Below are positions 1 to 7,620 of a stretch of 22,833 nucleotides of DNA, piece after piece; the stretch's first letter is position 1; each line of letters opens with the position of its first letter. Source of the DNA: Chara braunii (taxonomy: Eukaryota; Streptophyta; Charophyceae; Charales; Characeae); contig BFEA01000084.1 in NCBI GenBank assembly GCA_003427395.1, forward strand, positions 1,573,573 through 1,596,405, in the 5' to 3' direction. The position numbers and the translations under genes are program-made. A model generated the notes under the pieces. The model was not told where the DNA came from and searched no databases. It worked only from the letters and a program-made list of their open reading frames with translations.

Positions 1-232
1 TCACAGCCAAACCCCCCACCAAAAAAATTGTTTTTTTTTTACTTTTTTTTGTTTGAGGGGGTTGGGCTGGGGTTGCGCCACCCCATGGCGCTTCCCAAAT
101 CCCCAACCCCCATCCCCACTGGCCACAACGCGGNCGCAAAGTTGCGTGGCCGNGNGGACGCGTCCGCGGGGTCGGCGGCCTGACCGCGTNNACAGATTCG
201 GTCGNGCTTGACNGCCGCCGAGGGTGNTTCGT
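1..232. other. Unassigned low-complexity segment at the left edge
   Basis: This stretch has T-runs, G-runs and C-runs and many ambiguous bases. The minus-strand endonuclease homology of LINE copy A (positions 233 upward) stops being recognisable at about 230-240, so this may be a separate insertion or the flank of a truncated element. A GGACGCGTCC palindrome near 157 recalls the CGGACGTCCG palindromes in the 6320-6843 element, but that link is weak. I see no gene here. Confidence 0.4.
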
Positions 233-800
233 AGATGTGCAGAAGTCCCCAATCATTCTTTCATCCTCTTCAGCATAGTGGGCATAGGAGGGGGGAACTT
301 TCCACCTATCCATCCATCTGTCTGGTGCGGCATTAAAGTCTNCNNCTAAGATCACCGGAACCCCGTAGGGGGGTACTGCTTTCANGTCCTAAAAAAACTT
401 TCTCCTACCTTGCACTGTGTTAGGGGCATAGACAACGATAATANANACTATCTCTANTTCTAACATTCCCAGANCAGACACCCATCACCCTTCTTCCTCA
501 TCCTGCTGGTGGTGGACTACCTCAAGTCTGGAGCCAGGAGGTATCCACACTACCAACCCTACCCTGCCTGGTCCCGGAGCGTGTGCCTTATAGGCCTGGT
601 AAGGTCATACCTACTTGTGTGCCCTGTGATGTTCGGGTTGGTCCATAAGGTGAGTCTCTTGTACATAGGCCAGGTGGGGCCAAGTTCGTGCCTGTAGGGT
701 ACGTTTCCACNCTTTATTGTGTCCATATATTGTCTCAACCTAATCCATCGACNTTATCTAGTCTTTCCCTTATGACCTCTCCCACTATATCCTTTGCCAT
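233..800 (-). pseudogene. LINE copy A: ORF2 N-terminal AP-endonuclease remnant
   Basis: This is the start of a LINE ORF2, the exonuclease-endonuclease-phosphatase domain that nicks target DNA to prime reverse transcription. Read on the minus strand in shifting frames it shows a QETHL catalytic motif (about 640), then PEHHRAHK, then VYAPNT followed by a GRRKFF segment (about 400). After that comes DFNAAPDRW, the usual GDFN-type motif, and RWKVPPSYAHYAEEDERM (about 250-310). The same blocks occur in the same order in copy D at 13001-13480, which is how the frames were joined. Stops (including a TAG after KFF and TAG/TGA after PEHHRAHK), frameshifts and ambiguous bases show that it is dead. It begins shortly after the ORF1 stop at 943-945. 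RT and the rest are absent from the window, either truncated or lying beyond the left edge. Confidence 0.75.
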
Positions 801-942
801 TCTTGTGCATNCCAGTCGACTCTCCNGTTGCGAACATTCCTNCGCAATATGCCACACATGATAGTAAGCAGGTCTATTACCGACTAAACCTGGCTCGGTT
901 TTACTTGAGTTGCTGCATTTCTAGCAACCCATTATGTGACTG

Positions 943-1700
943 TCAAGTCAGGCCAGCCTCTTTGTTTTCATTAAACAAAACATAGATATCTTTGTATGCC
1001 ATTTTAAGTTGTTCGGAGGAGACACTTAGAGTGGCAACAACCCCGGAGTCGTAATGGTTTTCCAAGAAGTTTTTGACTTCATTGATGCGCAGTGTTCACT
1101 CCTTCTGAAGATGGCACCCATGCATTGTCAGTCCTTCGTATGTGGCCGCATTTAGGTCGTCGGAGTCAGCTGGCGAGAAGCCCAATTCCCACCTCTCTGC
1201 CTTTTTTCGGATAGGGAGGGTAAGGGTTTTATTTCCCTTATGCAGCTCGGTGTTATGGAGGCCTTTTTCAATCAGATGTCTCAGTTTTTCCCTATTTGAG
1301 GGTCCCGTGCTCGACATCGGCGGGGGACCCCCTTCACCATCACTCTGCATCGGTTGAGTGGGGGGGGAAGGAAGGGGAGGGATGGTATATGGCTGTCCTC
1401 GTCGGGAGAAGGACTCTCGGGGGGAGAATGAGGGCCTTCTGTGGGTGGGGGGGCGAATAGCTTTACCACTATACCTCAAATCCTGTGTAGCGTCTATTGC
1501 CAGGTGGACCCCCCCGGCGGTCCTTGCTCAAATACATGTCTCATGCTGGTGCTGCTAATTAATACTGGGATCAGGTGTACATACACTTCATCCCAGAAGT
1601 CGTCTGTGTCGTGTGGATACCGTCTTTAGATACAAGTCATTATCCATTCCACCAAACTCTTTACCTTAGTGTCTGCATCTCCTCCCTCTTGTGGGCCCTC
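943..1700 (-). pseudogene. LINE copy A: ORF1 C-terminal half (helical and C-terminal domains)
   Basis: This is the second half of copy A's ORF1 (the nucleic-acid-binding 'gag-like' protein of a LINE). At about 1500-1690 a helical block reads TKVKSLVEWI, then DDFWDEVYVHLIPVL, then MRHVFEQGP. It matches copy D (TKLRGLAEWL, ESYWDEAYLQLFSLL) and copy B (TKMASLADWL). Downstream comes LRHLIEKGL, then LPIRKKAERWELGFSP and GLTMHGC (1096-1300), and finally LRINEVKNFL, LKMAYKDIYVLF and NENKEAGLT before a TGA stop at 943-945. Copy D ends in LKMTYKDLYVRF and HNKEAGLQ at the equivalent place, so this is the true ORF1 terminus. I do not recognise this C-terminal domain as a named family. Frameshifts and in-frame stops separate the blocks. 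Confidence 0.75.
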
Positions 1701-2541
1701 CCACCCGTCCAGAATGCAATCATGCATTTCCGTGTTTGGGTCGTCAATATCCATTGGTTGGGGGCCGCATGCTCTACTAAAAAAATCCTCCTCCTCCCCT
1801 TTTTTTAGTTTCTCTAGCCCTAGCTAAATGGCTTTGGGAAAGTGGGGTGTGCATCCTTCTTGTGTTTTAGGGGGAGGGANGGATGTGTCCCTTGCGTGTA
1901 TTGTAGCAGGGGGGAGGCCCTTATCTTGCATGTTTTTTCCTTTTTCCTTGCCCCCTGACACCTTTTGTTCTTCCAAAACTAAATCCCCCTTCTTCATTTC
2001 CCTTGCATGTTCTTCCCCCTAGTTCCTGATTATTGTCNCACCCACCTCTTTGTTTGTTGTTCCCACGGCTCCCTCTGAGGTTCTTGTCCCCTCCACAGTT
2101 CCCGCCAGGGCTGCATAGCGGTTCGTTTCTTGCTTTCGAACTCCATTCTGTTTAAGATATGGCTGCTTTTCTCATTCATTTTTTCCCTTGTGAACCTGTT
2201 TGGGGGCGGGTTGCTGCCACAACTCGTTGTTGTCCACTTTGTTCAGAAAGTCACAGGCTCAGGGTTCAACTTTATTTTGAGGCCCTTTGTCGCCTGGTTG
2301 GGGTAGGGTTGATGGGGCACCGGGGCCGTCCAAGTGGTCCTCAACCGTTCGTGGAGGGGCCCAGTGTTCTGGGGGCCTTGTGTCCCAATTTGGTTTTTCC
2401 TTTCTTTTCCACTCCCATCCTCGCACACCTCCATCTTCCTTCAATTCATCGACATACCCACCCCTCGTACCCTGAGTCCACCGTCCTCCACCAGGCTGCT
2501 TTAAAGAGATCGCGTAGCAGACGCCCGAAAGTTTTGACCCA
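1700..2541 (-). pseudogene. LINE copy A: ORF1 low-complexity linker
   Basis: This minus-strand stretch joins the zinc-knuckle part (2542 upward) to the helical block (below 1700). It encodes charged, Gly/Pro-rich, poorly conserved peptide in several frames, for example WDTRPPEHWAPPRTVEDH around 2350, with stops between pieces. Such a linker is usual between the RNA-binding and C-terminal parts of LINE ORF1 proteins. No catalytic motif is visible. The plus-strand open frame over 2159-2545 looks like a shadow of it. Confidence 0.45.
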
Positions 2542-3655
2542 TTAACTTGGGTGATATGGACAGTCTCGTTCTGTTGGTAGGTGGCCATACAATTGGCTTT
2601 TGAAGCACGAGGGGCGAGTCTTATGTGCGGTATGAATTTTGTACTCTCTTTCCCCTATGCGAAAAGGGATGATGTCATCTATGGCAAAAACGTGGTCCCT
2701 GGGCAGATCCAGGGCCACCATTAGGAAGTCATCTCGTCGGGCAATATGGGGGGGGAGGGGCTCAATGAAATCAACGCTATTGTATCTATGAGCAAGATCT
2801 TGCACAAAAGCCCCCTGGATCTCAATGGGGACATGTCGAAATTCCACCCAATAGTACTCCTGCATCAACTGGTCCCTCTTCTCCTCCAGTCCCTGTTACT
2901 TTGGGGGGGACCAAGGGAAAATCCGAACTTTGGATCGGTCGCAGTGAATGCTTCGCCACGAGTCTAGCACTTGTTTATCGGAATCAAAAATGCGTATAAC
3001 TATGTAAACTGTTGATGAGATTGGCTGAACTTGAATAAGGAAGAAGTCCCTCGCTCCTTCCTCCGACTTTTGGAGTGAGGCGAGTTTCTTCCTGATCCAG
3101 CTTATCTCATCTTTAACTGATTTGTAAGCCGCATTATTAAAGAAAACCCAGTTATTTGCATGTCTTGAGTAGATCACATCTCTTTCTTTAGTTGCTTATT
3201 CCGGGAGGGTTTTAACTCTCTGCTCCCCCCCCCCCCCTTACTAATTACCCTGTCCTCTGGATTAACTAAGAACTTTGACAGGAAGAAGGCATATGCGGTT
3301 GTGAGGTTTTCAAGTGGGATTTCCAAATTCTTGTCTCCGTCTTCCTGCCCTCGTTTGGCCACAAGCGTCTCCCTACAGAACGGGCGTTTGACCTTGGCGG
3401 CCCATGAGGTGGAGGAGGAGGAGGCCGCCGTCATCTGAGAATTTATCCGCTTCTTCATCTCCCCTAGCCTTTGTGAGTCTCTGATCCCTTGCAACAGTTC
3501 TGCAGGGGTGGGACCACCTGATTGCGTATCTTCTCAGGATTCTCTATCACTTGTTTTTCTGTGAGGGGAACCATCTTTTGAATTACTGTTTGCAACTCGC
3601 CTTCTGGTGACATGGTGTCACATGGCACCCGGATATAGGATTGTGGTGCTTCCAT
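2542..3655 (-). pseudogene. LINE copy A: ORF1 N-terminal half (RRM/DUF4283-like plus CCHC knuckle)
   Basis: This is the RNA-binding half of copy A's ORF1. The likely start is the in-frame ATG at 3653-3655 (MEAPQSYIRV). A basic, Ser-rich stretch with TSWAAKVKRPF follows (about 3390), a motif style common before the RNA-binding domain in plant LINE ORF1. Then comes a fold-like block, NNWVFFNNAAYKSVKDEI ... VYIVIRIFDSD ... SKVRIFPWSPP (2896-3177), that resembles DUF4283/RRM domains ending in a 'PW.P' turn. EFRHVPIEIQ and IGEREYKIHTAHKTRPSC follow, leading into a Cys/His segment CFKSQLYGHLPTERDC (about 2550-2600). There a Ser sits where the second Cys of a CCHC knuckle would be. Three frames are needed to read through, so it is non-functional. 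A run of 13 C at 3225-3237 lies at one frame break. Confidence 0.7.
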
Positions 3656-4440
3656 CCTTCCTTCGTCTGGCTTTGCTTTTGAGGCTAACCATGAGTAAGG
3701 ACGGGGAATCACCCTAATCCTGTATCCCTATGCCGGCTACCGCCTACGTGCGTCGACTCTTCTAGAACTCTACTGCTCTATGCCTGTGGTGAGGGACACT
3801 GAGGGTGCGAGATAATGTCCACCTTTCCAATCATCCAATCATCAGGCGTGGGCAGGGTAGCAAAAAGAAGAAGAGGGGGAGGAGGGGGGAGGTGGGTGTG
3901 GGGAGCAAGGGCGGGGTCGAGGATCGAGGTTACCGACTTTCTTTTGCTCCAGGCTTGTCTGTCCCCCTTCACCGGATTGTATCCGGCGGCCCCTGAGGGA
4001 AGATGGTCACCTGTGTTCTTGTTTGTAGCAGTGTATCTTCTTATTTGTCTTTGTCGTCAACTTCTGATGTCCCCTTACCCTTGTCTCCTCCTTCACTTTT
4101 CCTTTTCACCCTTCTTTTCTGTTCTTTCGATCGCCTGTCTCCTTATTGACCGTACGCCTGTCTCCCATGTCCACTTCGGAAAAGTTGTTTCTCGTTACCA
4201 ACCTTCCACGCCACCCCTCTACCCCTCCCTTCCCTATCAGGTTGTTCGTCTCCGCTCATGTGCCAGCTTGATTATCCTCGTCGCTTCTTTTATCCTACAC
4301 TTCTTTCAATCACTATCTTCCCACTCTGCAACTTCTCGAGTTTCTTCGCTGTTCCGCGTACTTATGAACTGTTACAGTAACTTGCGTCGAACTGCCCATA
4401 CGAGCAGATTAGTGTTCCCTTCATTTGTGGCGCCCTGAAT
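3656..4440 (-). other. Probable 5' leader of LINE copy A (purine-rich on the minus strand)
   Basis: Upstream of copy A's ORF1 the minus strand is strikingly purine-rich (GGAAGGGAGGGGTAGAGG-type tracts) and has no conserved reading frame. The 207-codon open frame on the plus strand (3815-4438) is the pyrimidine-rich complement. Its low-complexity Ser/Leu/Phe/Pro composition does not look like a protein. A 5'UTR is the simplest reading, but the 5' boundary of copy A is not visible. Confidence 0.4.
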
Positions 4441-4886
4441 CGGGGAGCCCTCCTCCCTAATAGCGCCACCCGCCTCACTGTTACTTCACTTTCCGTCACA
4501 CTCCCTTGGCTATGGCNGGCAGCCGGGTGCCGCTTCCACGCCGCGAACCCGTCGCGATGCCGACCCCGAGTTAGCGCTCTGGTGAGCAGGAACACGACTT
4601 GATTGATGATCACAACAGATAAAAACTTGAAGTCCAAAAATGGCGGAAACCGAAGATTCCGCATGGCGCTACGACCCGACCGGTTTCGCCTGGCTGCCTA
4701 CCAGGACTCATCAGGGGTCGGCTTGACGAACAACTGAATACTACTAAGACTTATATCTCCAAAGAAGTCCTCCAAAGAGACCGTCAACACAAACACCGCT
4801 CAACCAGCTGGCATGAATAGAATCAACGGAACGGCTAGCTAAGGAGAGTGGTGGGAAGCAGACATGGCGCAGGGGCACCTAGATGA
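4441..4886. other. Non-coding stretch between LINE copies A and B
   Basis: GC-rich to mixed sequence without a supported gene. Its one recognisable element is the hammerhead motif at 4672-4720 on the minus strand. It may be the far 5' end of copy A, or older sequence into which B was inserted. The ATG at 4864 opens a frame into copy B, but the residues before TKMASLADWL match nothing in copies A or D. Confidence 0.4.
4672..4720 (-). ncRNA. Hammerhead ribozyme, type I, minimal form
   Basis: On the minus strand all conserved core pieces are present in order. They are the stem I arm CGACCC (4720-4715), the core CTGATGA (4714-4708), a stem II hairpin with arms GTCCTGG (4707-4701) and CCAGGC (4693-4688) around a 7-nt loop, the core GAAA (4687-4684), and a very short palindromic stem III, ACCGGT (4684-4679). 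The GTC cleavage triplet follows, then the second stem I arm GGGTCG (4677-4672), a perfect 6-bp partner. Predicted cleavage falls between 4678 and 4677. Stem II has one bulge: an A appears to be missing opposite U in GUCC/GG-C. The short palindromic stem III is the form known to act as dimers in Penelope-like elements and plant retrozymes. Activity is not shown here. Confidence 0.82.
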
Positions 4887-5473
4887 GCAACCTCTGCATA
4901 CTAAGATGGCATCCTTGGCAGACTGGTTGCTTCAGAGGTTGCAGGACTGGCACCCTGGCCACACTATGGAGTTGTGGGACAACACATTTCGGGACTTGGT
5001 CCCGATGTTAGAGAAAAGTGGCACACTACGATCGGCATTAGAGCATGGCCCACCGCAAGGAGGCCAATGGCCAGAGATCCTACATCGTGTTTATTGTATT
5101 GTTGCCCGCGACTTCTGCCAGGTCTACTGGCATCAACAGAAAACACACTTTGACTCTGAAGTCACATAGTTCAACAATGGTTTTTTGGGGGGGGTCGTAA
5201 GTGCAAAGATCACTTTAAAAAATTAGCAGTCAAACGTCATCAAGAGGAAATGGAGATTCAGTACCAGATTCAAAACCTACAACAACAAGACCCCTCTGCT
5301 CACCCTCAGACACTTCATAATAAATTACTGGACTTCGCAACCTATAGATGACATGGCATGAGGATCAGACATAAACTCCCCAAGCATAATACCGAAGGGG
5401 TCATGGACTCTAACTTCTTTGGCATGACAAGGGTCAAGGCAAAGAGACAAGAGCATTGAGGCCTTTCTGGATC
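4887..5473 (+). pseudogene. LINE copy B: ORF1 helical block fused to the ORF2 linker
   Basis: The first part (4890-5110) encodes TKMASLADWLLQRLQ ... LWDNTFRDLVPMLEKS ... LRSALEHGPP ... LHRVYCIVARDF, the ORF1 helical block also seen in A and D. Without a break it runs into sequence matching ORF2 between endonuclease and RT. After frameshifts one reads VKRHQEEMEIQYQIQN, a TGA where copy F has Trp (5349-5351), then HGMRIRHKLPKHNTEGVMD, NFFGM and IEAFLDP. Copy D has the same blocks at 13830-14170 and copy F at 17280-17460. The ORF1 C-terminal domain and the entire endonuclease are therefore deleted, with the joint near 5110. The ATG at 4864 is probably fortuitous. The block ends where a short DNA transposon begins at about 5474. 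Confidence 0.75.
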
Positions 5474-6008
5474 CCATCAACAGAAAAATTTCCCAGATAA
5501 TCATTCTGTAGTAAAATTAAATACTAAATTTTAAATTTTCTTTCTATCTTAAAAAGTGTTATTCCAATTTTAAAATTTTCCGTCTTACTTGAAAACTTTC
5601 CTTCCAAGAATGGGGTATCCCTTCTTATTTGAACTGGATGCTAGAAATGGAATGAAAGTCTGCATGAGTTCATGAAATATTTTAATTGGACTGTTCTTCG
5701 AAGTAAGGATTTTCAGTTATAAATACGTTAATCCAATCTAAATTAGAAGATATTTTTTGTAGTGGAGTGAGAGTTTAATTAAAACATTTCAAAAACTCGT
5801 CTAGAGTTCAGACGTTCATTCCATCTTGAACACATAGATGTAGTTGGAAGGGAAAACTCATATTTAGACGGAAACTTATCAAATAACATTGGAAATTTTA
5901 TAATTTGACGAACATTTGAATGATAATTTACAAATATGAAGGATTTTTTTTTTTTTTATGGAATGTTTTTTCAACTTTCATTTCTTGTGGGAATTTTTCT
6001 TTTGATTG
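5474..6008. mobile_element. Short AT-rich DNA transposon (MITE-like) inside LINE copy B
   Basis: LINE homology stops after IEAFLDP and resumes at PLATSTPQRMKVVRDFYKDL (about 6017), so this 535-bp AT-rich block is an insertion. Its ends are inverted repeats: left CCATCAACAGAAAAATTTCC (5474 on), right TGGGAATTTTTCTTTTGATTG (5988-6008). The reverse complement of the right end matches the left with two substitutions and one indel over about 21 bp. No transposase frame is present, so it would be non-autonomous. A convincing target-site duplication is not visible (CTGGAT versus CCGGAG is only suggestive), and the superfamily is unknown. The T-run at 5944-5957 is internal. Confidence 0.65.
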
Positions 6009-6319
6009 CACCGGAGAGGCCATTGGCCACCTCCACGCCACAGCGCATGAAGGTGGTCAGGGACTTCTACAAAGACCTTTTAACTTCTCGCACCCAAGTT
6101 GATACGGCCTCCACAAGGGATAGAGAAATAAAGGAGTTTTTTACTCCCCTTACTAAATCGCTCTTTCAGCAGATGCAAGAAGCACTAGACTGTCCGCTCA
6201 GCAGGGAAGAGATATGAACCACTCTTATGCAGATGGAGGAAGAGAAGACCTCGAGAATGGATGGCTTCCCGAAGGAATTTTGGGAGACTTTCTGGACCTT
6301 GATGGCAGAAGACTTGATG
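6009..6319 (+). pseudogene. LINE copy B: start of the reverse transcriptase (first fragment)
   Basis: This resumes ORF2 with MKVVRDFYKDLLTSRTQ, REIKEFFTPLTKSL, CPLSREEI and a TGA (6215-6217) where copies D and F have the Trp of EIWTALL. TTLMQMEEEKTSRMDGFP (the KTPGIDGF-type entry motif of LINE RTs) and KEFWETFWTLMAEDLM follow. The segment is the N-terminal extension and RT finger region. It ends abruptly at the left boundary of the second DNA transposon at about 6320 and continues at 6844 with MIFYHRVWEEGEM. Confidence 0.8.
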
Positions 6320-6843
6320 GCTAGGTTACCAGACATCCGATTGGAGACATTTCCCCAAGACGTCTGCATCGGACGTCCGGTGAGGGAGTTGTCTGGAATC
6401 CCGGACAACTCGTTTTCTCCAAAATAAATAGCAAAAAAATAAAAATAAAAATGAGGAGGGGCTGCGCTACATGAGGTTACCCCATTAAAAAAAACTTCAG
6501 CTCATTTGGAGCAAAAAAAGAAAAGATGCAAAACATGGGGAAAAGGGGTTTTGGGGGGGTAGGTTGGGGTGCGTTATTGAAATTGACCCCACCCATTTGG
6601 GTGAAACTGACACAAAAACCTTTGGCGATTTTTATCTTTTTTTTGTGGGCTCAAATGATCCACACATTTTGTGGCATATACCTCATGGGAGGGAGAACCC
6701 ACATAATTTTTTTTTATTTTTTTTATATTTTTTTTATTTTTTTAGAGGGTCGAACATACTGTCTCGGGAGGACGTCTCCCCAGTTGTCCGACCGGACAAG
6801 CCGGACATCCAGAAGGGTCCCGGACGTCCGCCCTGGTAAGCTA
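6320..6843. mobile_element. Short DNA transposon (MITE-like, possibly hAT) inside LINE copy B
   Basis: This 524-bp block splits the RT between AEDLM and MIFYHRVW. It is bounded by inverted repeats TAGGTTACCAG (6322-6332) and CTGGTAAGCTA (6833-6843), which match at 10 of 11 positions. The flanks look like an 8-bp duplication with one mismatch: ACTTGATG (6312-6319) and ACTTAATG (6844-6851). A TAG-type terminus with an 8-bp duplication would fit hAT elements, though two extra bases at the left end make the boundary uncertain. Subterminal parts carry many short palindromes: CGGACGTCCG at 6370-6379 and 6821-6830, and GTTGTC/GACAAC hairpins near 6388 and 6783. No transposase frame is present. Confidence 0.65.
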
Positions 6844-7620
6844 ACTTAATGATATTTTACCACAGGGTGTGGGAAGAGGGAGAGATGGAGGAAGCGGTGG
6901 ACCAAGGGGTCATCACACTACTATACAAAAAAAAAGGACAAAATGAACATCCGCATCTACTGGCTGATTACATTGTTAACTGTAGTCTACAAAATGTTAG
7001 CCAAAGCATTAACAAACCGTATGACGTCGTCATTACAACAAATCATTCACCCCTCACAAANGGGCTTCCTTAAAGGGCGGCGTATTCAGGATAACATCCT
7101 CCTAATAAATGAGCTATTAAGGATATCTCGTCAGTCCAAGTGTAACACTGCCTTCCTTTTTAGTGATTTTGAGAAGACATACAACCATGTGGATTGACAT
7201 TTCTTGAATAAATNTNTGGAAAAAATNAACTTTTGAAGTACCTTTANGAGGTGGGTGAGGATACTCCATCGAAACACTACTAATCGGGTCAAAATTAATG
7301 GGAACCTNNCCCCGGACTTCCCTCTGCAGCGATCGGTCCACCAAGGTGACCCGATCACACCCTATCTTTTTGTGGCAGTGATTGAAGCCCTAGCGACCAA
7401 TCTTAGAGCCAACCGAAATATAAGCAGGATTCAAACGGTCTCTATCCCATGTGAGGCAATTCAAGTACACTCATTATTTGCAGATGACCTCACCCTGATN
7501 GTAGAAGCCTNAACATTAAACATGGAGGAAATTGAAANACNGATGGCCCGGTTTTGCNCCATCTCAGATATGACAATTAACTGGGGCAACAAGACATTGG
7601 GATGATNGATGCACCATGAC
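6844..7620 (+). pseudogene. LINE copy B: reverse transcriptase palm (second fragment)
   Basis: This continues the RT: MIFYHRVWEEGEM, GVITLLYKKKGQ, a frameshift, then TVVYKMLAKALTNRM, IIHPSQxGFLKGRRIQDNIL and FSDFEKTYNHVD (catalytic Asp of motif A at about 7167). A TGA follows at 7195-7197 where copy F has Trp. Motif B reads LQRSVHQGDPITPYLF (about 7320-7370). Motif C reads LFADDLTL with both catalytic aspartates intact (FADD at 7477-7488). MEEIE and ISDMTINWGNKTLG follow, then TGA at 7603-7605, again at a Trp of D and F. The catalytic residues survive, but stops, frameshifts and several ambiguous bases make it inactive. It is recognisable as a LINE RT from the F/YxDD and QGDP motifs. Confidence 0.88.

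Noticed and set aside
1142-2545. Plus-strand open frames at 1142-1357, 1575-1808 and 2159-2545
   Set aside because: They overlap the minus-strand ORF1 of copy A, which is supported by homology to copy D. They are shadows of it.
3815-3860. TCATCAG (CTGATGA on the minus strand, 3839-3845) with GAAA nearby
   Set aside because: The intervening bases cannot form stem II and no stem I pairing exists.
3815-4438. 207-codon plus-strand open frame
   Set aside because: Low-complexity composition complementary to a purine-rich minus strand; no motif, no homologue among the other copies. Best read as the antisense of a leader region.
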